From Lepturacanthus savala (Eukaryota; Chordata; Actinopteri; Scombriformes; Trichiuridae), in contig CM060475.1 in NCBI GenBank assembly GCA_030544235.1, positions 2,131,920-2,195,919 of the forward strand: a DNA stretch of 64,000 bases, written 5' to 3'. This document shows positions 9,565 to 22,800 of the stretch, piece by piece. A program made the position numbers and the translations under genes. The notes under the pieces were generated by a model that worked only from the letters and a program-made list of their open reading frames with translations, did no database searches and was not told where the DNA came from. Within the stretch, counting starts at the first letter, position 1; each line of letters starts with the position of its first letter.

Positions 9565-12500
9565 CTGGAAAACAGGAAGGAAGAATAATCACTACCTGAA
9601 GAGCGTACATGGATAAATATTCACCAGCCGAGTCTCCTGTAGGTTGTTGAGTAAAGAACAGTCTTTATCATTATTATTACCTACAGGGGAAATTCACCTC
9701 AACAAGAGACGGATTTAAAAAATGCTATAAATTAAAGGACCAGAGCCTGGAATATCAAGCTCTGAAATTACATGACACTACATGTCCCATAATTCAACCA
9801 ATATGATTATTTTTAGGCATTATACAGCATTTTCACAGATTCAGTAGTTCTCTTTATGAATTTAAACTCTTAAGACACGTTGTACCCTGAGTGTGATTCA
9901 TGTAGGTTTATGTACAGCAACACTATGCTTCAGCCGTACAATAATTAAGTTGTTTGGCATTGAGTGACATGAGCCAATCGAAGCATGGGGTCAGGAGATA
10001 ACCAGCTTGAAAACCGATGAAGTGTGACCACCTTTTGTTTTATGGACAACAGTGCAACCCAATGGAAAGTTCCCATCTAAATCTAATCGCCTGACAGATC
10101 TTATTCGTCTAAAAACACACCAGTGTTTCTGTTCAGCTTCGGTCCAGATGTGTGTCTGTGTATCAAGTCACCTAGTGAGGCCAGGTCCTGTGTGGTGAAG
10201 GACAGGTCCAGGGAGTTGGGTCTCTCAGGCCGGCGGGCTCGTGGCTGCCTGAGCAGGGCCTCCCCTCTCATGGTGACCGGAGCTTCCCTGTGGGGGTCTG
10301 CGGCGCTGGATCCGGACCCCGAGCTTTCTCCCGGGGGCCCTGAGGTTTCCCTGCTCGCTCCCTCACCGCCGCCCTCCTCGTCCCCTCCGTCGCTCTCCCC
10401 GCCGCTCTCGCCGTCCCCCTGGCCGTGGCCGGTGTTGCTGTTGCTGTTGTTGTTGTTGGCGTTGGGCCGCGCCGAGCGCAGAGCGGCGGCGCCCCTCGGG
10501 TCCGGCTGCTCTCGCTCTCGGCTCAGGAGCGGCTCGTGTTCGTCGGGGCTGGCTGTGATGACGCCGAGGCTCAGTCGGCTGTCGTCGGACCTCAGGCCTC
10601 CGGATCCGTTGTGGGTTGTGCCGGATCCCCCGAAGCCCGTGGCGACACCCGCTGCCATGGAGGAGACACTGGCGCCAGCGTGGCCGTTCGAGGCTCCGTT
10701 GGTGCTACTGTTCGCGTGCGTGTCTTGTAGAGTGGGGATGTTGTTTGTGCCCGTGGTCCGCTGAGCCTCCGCCGCTGTGTTCGTGCCCGTTACGGCACCA
10801 ATGTTCATCTTTGCCCCCTCCACCTGCCGCAGGTTGGATTTCCCAGAGCGTCCGAACTTGAACCTGAGCGAAGAGGACGACGACTCCTTCTTGGCTGGCT
10901 TGTTGCGCAGGGGCAGGCTGGACGGCCTCTTGGGCAGGTTCTGCTGCTTGGGCAGCGGGAAGATGGTGGCGGGCATGGCGGCGGCGGGGTCCGATGTGCC
11001 GGAGGCCTCGCTGGCCATCTTGATGAGCGGGTAGAGTAGGCTGGAGCTGCCTGGGCTCAGTGGGTCTGGCGAGAAGAACTGCTTCTGCGAGTGCTCCATC
11101 AGGTTCTCGTCTGAGCTCTCCTTCAGGTTCTTGTCCACTTCTTTAGGGTCAAGCTTGGTGGTTTCCAGGTCTTCCTGGGTCAGGTGGAGGCAGACGGGGA
11201 CCGTAGCGGTCCCTGCGGGTCCTTCGGACTCAGAGATGATAGTGGTGGTTGTGGTGGAGGCTGAGGGGCTGCCTCTCAGGCCTCCGCTGGTGCTGCTGCC
11301 CTCTGGGCTGGGCAGGCGGGCGTTGGCCTGCTGCTGGCGCTCCTGGTTGATGGAGTTCCGGTTTCTCTCTCCGGTCCCGGGGCCGCCTCGGCTGCTCACG
11401 GAGCTCGTGGCGTCGGCCTGCGTGTTCTTGGCCACGCCCTCGTGCTCTTCGATGTAGCTGGAGGGATGGTCTGTGTACGGGCCAGACTTTGGCGTCATGC
11501 GATTTCTGTTGGAAATCGAGAGGAAAATGTTAAAAGAGAACATTTCATGAACAGAGCACCGTGGCCAAAGAACAGGATGTGTGGTTACCTCTCATTGTGC
11601 AGCGTCGTGGACATGGGGTTGAGCGTCGGGCTGACGGACTTGGAGCGATCCCAAATGAGGAGCAGCTCAGCGAGGCGTTCCTCCGCACACTGCGCCGTAA
11701 GGCGGGCCTCGGCATCCTGGTCCCAACAGTCCTCCATCGTCTCTTTCAGAGAACGAACCGCCTGCCACACAAACAACCGCATCAATCACATGTCTGCAGG
11801 AAACATGAACTCCAGACTAGGCAGGGCTGGAGATTATAAAAGATATCAACACAAATCACAACAGAAATCAAATATAATGTTGAGAAGTTATATCTGTTTA
11901 GTCCGTTGTCAAGGAATCAGAAAAGAATCACAATATTATGTTGCCTTGAGGTGCTAAACAAAAAAACCTTTCAGAAAACACAAGAAAATATTTTTTTGTG
12001 AAATACTGTTTCCTGCTACGTTGTTATGATCCCAGGGCCCCGTTCCAGGAGGCAGGTTTAGGTAAAATGGAGTCTGTTAAGCTTGAGATGAGGTCAAACA
12101 TGGGTTTTTAGTCCCAGACAAAGAAGACTTTAAACTCTGGGTCACATTCTGCAGTAACTCTCCTACAAAGCCTCACACTCATTCACTTATATCAAAAGGG
12201 AATTAATTAGCGACATCTTTCAGAATCAAAATCCTGGTTGGATATTAGATTCTCTAAAGTTTGGGTCTGTCACTTCTTTGAACTATTTTTATTTTTGGCC
12301 TTCGCATTCAATTATTAAACATGAATTCACCTTCAGCTCACAATAAAAGCCCCGCTCGTCCTTTTTGTGATGGAGGTGCTTATAAAAGTGTGACACCAGA
12401 CAGCAGCCACTTTGTTACAGCAGCTCCTGCACTGACATGTTTATTGCACCTCCTGTGTTATCTCAGTATAAATTTAAACAGTCGGCATGAGGCTTCAGAC

Positions 12501-15500
12501 ACCTGGGATCAATGAATAATGATCTCTATCACCCATGATGTGAATGGAACATCATTCCTTTATCATCGGAGGTGATATATGTGAGTGAGCAGGATCATAT
12601 TGCAGCTGCAGAATGGACTTTGAAAGTGGGTTTTAAATAGGTGCATAGTTCATAGTCTGAACAACAGCAATTCACTGACGATGCTTAAATATATAACATT
12701 TGTTGCAGTAGCTGATATAGTCTTTGAAGCTGAGATACAAATAGATGTCACGCCATTTAAAATAAATGCTGAAAACCTTTTCATGTGCAAATCACCAAAC
12801 GTATTTTTACTGGATCAGATTGTCAGTTTATTATCATGTCTCTGTGTCTGATCTATTTCTAGTTTAACTGTATCTTTCATCTTCAGTCGCTGCCTCCTGT
12901 GTTTGTCAGATTAAAGCTGAACAAATATATTTAAAATGTAATGTAGTCTGCAGCCTGATAGTCAGATTCACCACTTAATATTCATTAAGTCTAGTAAATT
13001 ACTCTTTGAGTCAGGATCTTTTTTTTAAGGTGTGCACTTAGTATGCACACACATGCATTAATATCTTTATGTCCACATGAAGTGGAGGATCTGTCTTATA
13101 TTTACCTGTTGCCATGGTGACGTGTATTATCAGAGCTCTATTGATGTAGCACACAAGCAAAGTGAACATATTCAGAGTTGGCATCAACAAGCTCAGGGTT
13201 CATCATCTGTTTCGAGGAACAGAGACCTCAAATGCTGTTGTGCTTCAGGAAATCCGTTGCGTTCTGCACCTCAGGGGCTGCCGTACTATATAGCAGCCCT
13301 TATGAACTCAAAATATCTGCAGTGGTAGTGAAATATTTCACAATGTGCTGACGATGTTACAGTATTCCAACTCTACTGACACGCGCACACACACACACAC
13401 ACGGACGTACCAGACTGTTCTCTTTCCAGGCCTCGGGGAATTTGGGCCGTTGCTTCTCTCTGGATACCAGGACCTGCATGTCCTCAAACGTCGGGTGGTT
13501 CCCCGCCTCCGCTTGAAAGGCCATCTGGTACTCTGGCACAGACTCGCCTAAGGGTGGTCAGGAAGAGGAGGGATGTCTTTTCATGCGGCATAAATATTCA
13601 TTAAAAGGTGCGCTCTGCTCACGATAAATAAACCGAGTATGTTTAATGACAGTCTGCTGTCTGAGGTGTAGGCGGGGCTCATCCTAGGCTCGTTTGTCTT
13701 GCCGTGACGAAGTACCGTTCTACTGCTGCGACACTCAAATCAGACTAAGTAAGTTGTCCATCTGTCTCACCGGGGAAAAGGTCGGTGCATCTCATGAAGG
13801 TCTCCCAGTAGACCAGGCCCAGGGCGTACATGTCCACCTGCTTCAGCGCGGACTCGCAGTCCCTCAGGTTCACCGCCCCTTCCAGCACCTCTGGAGCCAT
13901 GTAGCGGATCGTACCCACCTGCCAGACGGAGGAGGAATGTGCGGAGGAGGGGAGGGTGGTGAAAGATGAGGTGAGACAGAGAGGACGCAAAGAAGGGAAA
14001 GTGAGGAAAAAAAAAAGGTCTGATGCAGCAGGATGTTAAAAAGACTGCGAGCTTTACTTTATCGCTTTCTACATGGAAGGAGTATCAGATAAGAGCTTTC
14101 CACAAGCTCCTGCGTGGACTGGTTTGGTGGTAACAATCTATCATTGTTCAAACAGAGGCAAATATGCACTCAGTTGATAACAAATGTAATTGGAAAACGA
14201 TGTCGGAATCTCACAGGACAAACTCTTCCGCTTTTTACGGTGGAGCAATAAATCAAACGTGTATCGCACAGCGGCCTGTGGATAAATGAATCCTCCCTGT
14301 GGAGTTAAGTGGAGTCAGCACTGTTCCACTTAGCTGTTTAAGCAACGTAAACGACTATATGTGTCTGTCCAGTCTTAGTGATGCCACGCTGGTCATGTGG
14401 CCACTCTGGCCTCAGTGGCGACACAGAACCAAAGAGCTAAATAAATACTGGTGGGAAATAAAAAGAGACAGGCTCAGGGCTCTCACTTAAAAAACTAAAT
14501 TGAATGCTGTTGTGAGCCATAGTTTATGTTAACGACTGTCCTCAGCAGGCAATCCTGCCTGCGGAGAAAAAAGGTTGAGTTTAAATCCGTGTTCCTTTTA
14601 TTCTTCTGTGAGCTTGTCACTCAGATAGTGAATTTTTGCAGCCTGCCCTGCTTGCACTTATTAAATGAAAATGGTTGATTTGTAGAGTTCGAGGTTTGCT
14701 GCAAAAATAAAGGGGTTGTGTGTGAATACAAGCCAGAGTCTGTTTTCTGGGAAATTTCCCTAGTAACGTTACAGGGAAAACCTTCTTTGGCTTTCCTGAG
14801 ATCAGATCTCTACAAATGTTTTTAACTGCCAGATATGTTAATTATATATTTCTCAGTCAAAACCTGGGATTTTGTTTGTTGTTCAGCACAAATAATTCAT
14901 CAGAGCACCCCATAGAGGATGGAGAATGTTGTGCACAGCTGAATTCGTTGAGAGCGTAATTAATTGTTGCAGAGGTAAGTGTGATAATTAATCATATAAT
15001 AATAATTTCAGGTGTTCTTTGCCTGGTTCTTTTCTTCTAGTTAACTAGGTTTAGTGTTGATATCAGTGCTGCTTTCTCCTCGACTCTCACCTCACTTATA
15101 GCGGCGTTGTCCTCCTCTCCGTGGCGCGTCGGCCTGTTTCCTGTCAGCTTCATGGAGAGGCCGAAATCGATGATGACACACGTGCCGTCGGCCTTGACGA
15201 TAATATTCCGGCTGTTCAGGTCTCTGTGGGAGACGGCCGGCTTGTACAGGTCTTGGTTGGAGCAAAGGGGGGAGAGGAAAGAGAGAGAGAGGGGAACGGG
15301 ATCAGGAGAACACACAAGACACAAGACAAAAGAATTGAGCTTATTTGTCTTTCGTGAAAGACTCGAGCCAGGACGGCATTCGCCCAAAATGATTTGATTC
15401 CCAGATGCAGCATGCTCAGCTAGTATTTGTGGTATTTGCTAATGAGCGATAACATCCAGAAAATCCCTTCATATAGCCCTCCATTCCTCTCATTACTCAT

Positions 15501-16852
15501 TGTCCACCAAAGCAAGCTGCACTGTCAACAGACAGCTAAACCCTCTAATCTAATCTACAACAATGCGATTACTACCATATCACTGAGCAGCTTCTGCCTG
15601 CCGGGTCTCTCCGGCCAGCAGAGGGAGCACTGAGGCAGAGGTACCCGCTGGAAGTTGTGGCAGCCGCCACAGTATGTGCTGCATGCTATTGATGTGCAGG
15701 AGGGAGTGGGGAAAATGACGGCTGTACCAAAGCCCAAGAGATTCTGCTGTTAGCAGCTACGCACTGAGCCGGCAAAGAGCAGGGTTTGTTTTTTTTTCCC
15801 TTTCCCCCACTTCTCTGGTCTGACGCTCCCTTTTATTACCTCCCTCTACGAGTATTCATCACACTCCTGCGCAAATAGAATAACTTCTATTCACTTTCCA
15901 CACTTGGCAGCTACTGTGAGTGGACATTCCCCCCCCGTTCTCACTTCGTCTGATGTGGATCTGTGCTGATCGGGCCGAATGCAGCCACTGAGGCTGAAGG
16001 TTGGTCACGTGGGGGGAAAAGGAAAAAAAAAAACATAATAAAGAGGCAAAGCTCGGTTCAGTTGTCAGTTCTGCCCACTGAGAATGATTTAATTGAGCCA
16101 CAGGGATATTCACATGTCATCTGAATCCCTATCTTGCCTCCGCCTCCCCCCCTACTTTGTCCCTCTCTGCTTTTCTCTCACTCTGAGGCTAGCTAGAGGC
16201 CAATCTATAAATACCCTCAGTTGGGCGTGCATGCAGTGTGTACGTGTGTGTGTGTTTGTCGAAATGCGGGGATGCAAAGCGATCCAAGCCAAACAGTCCC
16301 ACGTGGAGCTGCAGCGTGCAGGTTGTGAGACGGCTCAAGTGTTGGTCAGCGAGCCTGCTGGGTAATCTAAACTAACAGGAAGAGCTTTTCCATTTTCCAC
16401 CAAAATTCTTTATACGTGTGTTGTGGTTGTGTAGCAGCTGGAAGCAGCTGAGCCTGTGTAAACTGTGAGCACTTATGTAATTAACTCTGCGTGCGTGTGT
16501 GTGTGTGTGTTTTCCCTTCAGCTGACCTCCTTTGAAGAGCTCAGTGTGCAGGTACGCCAGGCCACGGGTGACGGAGTGAGCAAGTCGGCAGCTGTTCACC
16601 CAATCGTTGGTCTTGCCGCTCAGGTAGCGACTCAGAGAGCCCTGGGGAGGAGACGGGAGGCGGGATGAGAGGAGTGGAGGCAAGGACACAAGAGAGAGAG
16701 ATGAGATGGCACGAAATAGAGATGGCAGATACAATACACAGAAAAGTCAGCATCACTTTCAACAACTGACATGAGAAGAGACACAGGTAGAGAGACAAAT
16801 AGCTGACTCAGTGTTTGCCACTTCAAAATGCTGACAAACAGTGAGCGTTGTG

Positions 16853-16883
<31 letters not shown>

Positions 16884-19800
16884 ATATGTATGTGTGTGCG
16901 TGAGCTCAGCTTCGTCTCACGCACACTCTGCTTGCTCAGTCGACCGATCGCCATCCGCGCCGTCTGTGTATCTGTCCCTGATTATTTCAGTACACTACAC
17001 TTGGCTGTGGCGTGCTCCTGCCTCCTGGTTATGCGTTAGCCGGCTTAGCTGAGTCGCCTTGTTGCCCTACAGTGTCGCTGCCGTCAGAATGACAAACGAG
17101 ACGCCCGTAACACTGACCAAGGGCGACGCTGTTATTTAAATATGCTGGGTTATCTGCTCGTCCCTGCTCTGTGACCGCTCTGTTCCACTCACCTCTGAGT
17201 GAACGACGATACCTTCTGAGGGAAAAATGTTGTGAGATTATTAAAAAAAACAGAAGTTCTCTCTCTTTCCTCTGATATATTATTAAACATATACAATTAG
17301 ATTATAAATGCTGAAGCATCAGTGTTGGAGCAGCGTGTTACTGATGCAGCTGCTGGAGCTAATTCATAACTACTTTATACACAGTTAGACCATAAAACGG
17401 CAGTCAGCAGGTTTCCGGACTCCTTGCAACTAATTAAAATGTTCCTTTTCCACTACAGCGCAAATAAACACTTTTAGTAATAGTTATGGTCAATGAGCCA
17501 CTCTTGATGTTAACATTATTCAAAATAAAAAAGAAAATGTTATTTTACACCTTTAGTTTTTTCCTGCTGTATTGAAAACTTAATAAACCGTGTATTTTAT
17601 ACCGTTTATTCCCCAGTAAGTATAACTATACTGGCTGTAGAATTCAAGGACGATGGTGATGTTTTATTCTTGTTGTTATTAGTGAAACAATACAGGACAT
17701 CATTATTTTCCTTTCTTAATTATCCCTTATGTCCCTCTGTCGATTGGTAATCCTTCATTGGCTAGACCCTGACGCACACAAAACAAAACACACTTAATCG
17801 CTTCGCTCGAAAATCAATCACAAGGTGATTCACGCATCCGCTACAAAGAACGAAAATGACATTAGATCGGTTCGTTTTAAATTAATTGTATTATCATTTA
17901 CTTGAATGCATCAAGTGTCCCAGTCTCCTGTCCTGGCGTGCACTGCGTTTCCATGGCGACGTGTATTATAGTGATGGGCAAGGAGACATAACAGGCTCCT
18001 TTCATAGGCTGGCTGGGAGTCGCCTGACGTGTAATTATGAGGCTGAAGGCTTGCAGAGCAAACAGATTCAGCTCGGAGGTACATTCACATTAATATTGAA
18101 GAGATCCTGGAGGCAACTTCCAGACGGCAGTGACGGTGTTTCTGTTGATACACCCGACGCATATTAATTTGTCTGTGGGAAGATGGGTGAATTGATTTTA
18201 CTATTTATTTACAGTGATTGTAAACTCAAGTGGAATGAATTGGGGGGGTGGTTTTTGAAAGAAGCCCCTGACTCAGTATTAACTCTGCATACTTTTGCCT
18301 TTAATTCTGATAACCAATTATCCGTTTGACTTTAAACATAAAACAATATTTAAAACGTTCATGCACTTGCTAGAAGAGTTCAAACCATGTTGGTAAATCT
18401 CTCTCTGGCCGGATAAATGCAAACTGACTTCCGCTGCTTACTTCTGGGCATCCTCCTGCTAACTTGGACTTGTGATGAAATAGTCTTATCGTACAACTCT
18501 GCTTGGTTCTTCAAGTGTTATCAGACTAAATGGGACAAGGGTCATGAGTCATTTCACGGGGGTTGAGTGATGCTCTAAACAGTTTATCCGCTGCTTTACA
18601 AAGCACAAACGGTTGTTTGTAACTATGATTCACCGCCAGCAGATGGAGACATAACTCACACACTACAGCTTTAAGCAAACATGCAAACATTTTCCTGTTT
18701 CAGTCTCTGAAATGTGATGATTTTCTGTTTTATATCACTGTTTGGAGTTTTGGATTGTTGGTCAAAACAGTTATTTAAAGATTTCACCTTGGACTCTGGG
18801 ACTATTTTCATATTCCAAACTAAACGGCTCAAAAACGAAAAAGAGATCATTGCAGCCCTAATTATTTTCTGTACCTTTTTATTCTGTTTCATTCCACATT
18901 TGATGCAAATCATTGCATTTTTAAGCCAGCACATTCTGTAATCATCTCCATATAGGATATTTCATTGTTAATGGCAGGCAGCGACATTCTGGCACCAGAT
19001 TCATTGCCACAGGAAATGTGCAGCATGTAATCCAGAGTCACCGTAACGTTATCTCATTGATATCCGTGGTCACTCTCTTTACAACATGGCTGTATTATGT
19101 TACTGCTAATGGAAACCAAACATTTTGTACTGCTGCTATTTAAAACTTAAAGCATTCGGCTATTACTTTATTGTGAGGCAGTCACAGGAACAGCAATGTA
19201 GTTTTCACTAGGACACTGTCTGCCATCGGTTTCTGCGGTTTTTGACAGCAAGATGTGTTTTGAACCACCATGAGCTGCTGGATGAAGCACAGGCTGCACA
19301 TCTCATCATCACCTGTGCCCTATTGCTACGTGACACACACACACACACACACATCTACTGCCCCTAGTACTCACATGTGGGTAGTAGTCCATGACCAGCA
19401 GGTACTCCGTGCGTCCCTCGGGGCCTGTGCGCTCGTCGGCGGCCACGAACCGGGCGATGTTGTCATGCTCCAGCAGAGGTAGTCGGTAGATGGAGCATTC
19501 GTTGAGGAAGTTCTGCCGGTTGGCTGCGGTGAACACCTTCACGGCGACGGGCCGCTCGTCCAGAGAGCCGCAGTACACGGCGCCGTATCGGCCACGCCCG
19601 ATCAGCTGAATAAAAAGGGGGGGAAAAAAAATCTGTAATTCGGACCTTTAATGCTATAAGAAACGTGAATAAATATAGTATGAGGGGATCGTTTTGTTTG
19701 TGCTATGCTGATATGTCACTTAACCAGCAGAGATGCAGAAAGATTGCGTGACAAATCTAAGGAGAATAACAAGCAGAAGCACATTACGGAAGGGTCAGCG

Positions 19801-22800
19801 AGATCAACACAAATACAGATAGGCAGGCAGGAAGAAGAGAGATAGGAAATGAAGTAAATTACAGGCCAACAGCAGGGTTAAGCATTTAAAATGGCCCAAA
19901 GTCAGTTCCAAATAATTCAATTAGTGTCTTAGCCGGAGCACAACATGCCATCCCATTAATGTCCGACATCTGTATGCGAGGGAGTTCAGGAGCGCTTTTA
20001 TTCCTGATGTCTGAGTGCCACCTCCACAACTGACATTTATCTCTCCAGCTACAACATATACTGTGAAAGCAGTGGACTTTGTTTTGTCTGCTAGAACAGC
20101 CCCCCCCCCCCCCCCCCCCCCCCGCAAGGGGTTTCAATGTGAAAGAACGTGTGCCTGCATTTGATAAGGCACAAGGACATCGCTGAATACAACTCCTGCT
20201 TGAAAAGATACGATTCCCAGCTCTACACATAATGTCAAAGGAGGGAACCAAAAGAACATAATTGATTCTTTGAAGCTGATACTTGTCCAACTTGTCTTTC
20301 TACCTTGTCAAGAAGCGGTTGATGAGAGATCATATAGACTTAATGTTACTGTGAGTGATTTTTGAAAGAACACCGCTGAGGTTTTGATTTCTCACTCTAC
20401 TTCCTCTCAGGTACCAGCACTGGTCTCAACTCTTTTCGGTGTGATAACCAACTTGCAGAGACTTGAAACATGCTAGAGACAGACGACCCGGTGCTAGCTT
20501 TTGATTTTGTCAGTGATGTTGATGTTACGTGTTGAAAACAGCTGAGAGCAAGGATCTATTTGATAAAACTGCTGCTTGTGTTTGATTGTTGAGTAAAGAA
20601 CAGGCACAAATAACAGTGGAATCTTTAACAAAAAGAGAGTAATAATGGTGGCTGTTTGTAAAGTCTTAGAAAATACTACATTTTCTTGGCCGTTTGAGCA
20701 TGTCTTCATATTACAGAAATAACAAGGTTACCTGTGCTCTTTTTTAATGCTGCATTTATTTAAATCAGTGCCTGTATTCATTTCTCTTGTTTGTCTTTTA
20801 ATCCCTTCATCCGGCTTCTATTGTCATTGTGGAGAGTATCAGCCAGGCTCCATTGACTTCCTATCACGTAATAAACTCGCACGCTTCCCTATCAGGTTTT
20901 CAGGATCATGTGTCAGTGGAAGCAAAATCCTATTTTTGTGCACCCGTACCCGTCACTTAATGCTCCTCGCTGTGATCGGATGATAAAAGTCACATTGAAA
21001 CGACAAATGTAACTGTAAACCTTGATGTATTTTTGGGTGTATTTTCTGGTTTCTTGTCTCTCTTTGTGACTCTTATCCCCCTCCCTGCCTCACACATGCT
21101 CTCCCTGTTGTCGACACGCCGAAGCCCGTGAGAACGCTACATGTCTGAACCAGTGATACAAGCTTTTATTGTCTGCTTGCCCCATTTGGGGTATGGAATG
21201 AGCCGTGTTGAGAGGGATTCACACTTTTGACGCCTTAATTCTATTTTCACATGACCATTTATAAATCACCACTTGAGCTAAAATAATATTCCAGTGTGGG
21301 AATGTATAACTTAGGGTTTGTCTGATGGAGAACGGCAGAGAGTTATCATAACCTCATGATTTAAACAACAAAAACCAACTTTGTTGCGATGAAAAGAACT
21401 TGGTACTTGCGTGCCATTCAGCAGAGGTTTTCTACAGGTTATGCTTTTAAATGAATGAATCAATTAATGGATAACCCCCCCCTATAACTCCTATATAAAT
21501 GATGTTACAGAGTCCTAATTCATTTAATTGTATTGGCTCTTTCTGGGCTTATTTAGTTAGTGTTGCATAGTGTCATGCTGGCATGATCTGACTAGTTTGG
21601 CTCTGTCCTGGACCAGAAAACTGTTTATTACAAAACTAAAAATAGAGACACCGACCTCGAGCAGTTTCAGATTGTCCAGGTCCAGAGAGCTCTCAGAGCC
21701 GGCCGCCTCCATCATGTTCAGGTTGTGAAGGCCTTGTTTGCCATTTCCTGTCACACAAACACACGGTTCAAAACTCAAAAAATTGGGGGGAAAAAAAAAA
21801 CACCTGGAACTGTCTAACATTTTTACAAAAAGCATTTAACATCCAACGTGTTGACTAATGAATGTTCTCTGGTCTTCCACGCAGAGTGGCATCATGCTAA
21901 CTCACCATGCATCATGCGGTAACCGAAGAAGGCTGCTACAGCAACCACAGCCAGCACGGAGACTGTTGCCAGGGCGATAATTACTGTCTCTTCATAGCGC
22001 AGCGCTGGAGGGTCTAAAAGGAGGACATCAAAACCAATGGGTATGAATCAAACCTTTAATTTATGAGCAGGAGTCAGAGTAACAGCTGATATTAGAACCA
22101 ACTAAGTGAGCAGTTTATTAGGTACACCTGTACAATCTGATGCAACCCAGTACAACACATCTGCAACAGATTCAAGTCTGTCTAGAATTTTGAGAAGAAT
22201 ATTCATATTAGAGTGTTTCTGGAGAGCAGCTTCGACACAATTCCTTGAGATTTGATAAATAAATAAGTTAAAGTGGAAATAATATTTAAACAAAAGACAG
22301 TTCACCGAAAACATCTAAAACACACATTTATCCTATTACCTGTAGCACCGTTTCTCCATAAAGACGGTTTTGTTTGCATTCTCTTGAATACAATGGAACT
22401 GGATGACATTCCACTGAAGGTGCCGGAGAAAATTAATTAGAAAATCTCTACAAAAACATTTCTTCCCAGAAAGAACTGTCGCAGCGAACTAAAACTGCTC
22501 ACCACAAGGTCGGTGGATGTTGAAAGAGACATTGTTGTTGGGTTTTTCAAATGTATATTTTAGTATTTTGAACACTACAAGCCAAGTGCCTCCAGCTCCG
22601 TTTTATTGGAGAGGAGGCATCTCACACCAAAATGATCTAGATAAATATCTCTACGGGTAAGAAGAAAATGTCACTTTTTATACGATTATACAAAAAATGT
22701 CAAATATAAGGGAGATGATGAATTTCACATTAACATTGTTAATAAATTTTATTGCAACACACCAAAACCTACTTTAACTACAAAGTCAACTTTGCATTTT

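Larger units (their letters stand above)
16642..19374 (-). other. bmpr2 intron 6 with microsatellites and a MITE relic
   Basis: 2.7 kb. It contains a compound TG/TA microsatellite at 16849-16901, a MITE-like relic at about 18700-18860, and an older repeat at about 18405-18600 with a diverged relative at 27339-27490. The donor is followed after 21 nt by a TG repeat (transcript sense) at 19333-19353. Confidence 0.8.

Noticed and set aside
10123..10764. 213-aa plus-strand ORF
   Set aside because: Exact antisense of bmpr2 exon 12. Its Leu/Val runs come from reading the Asn and Gly codon repeats backwards.
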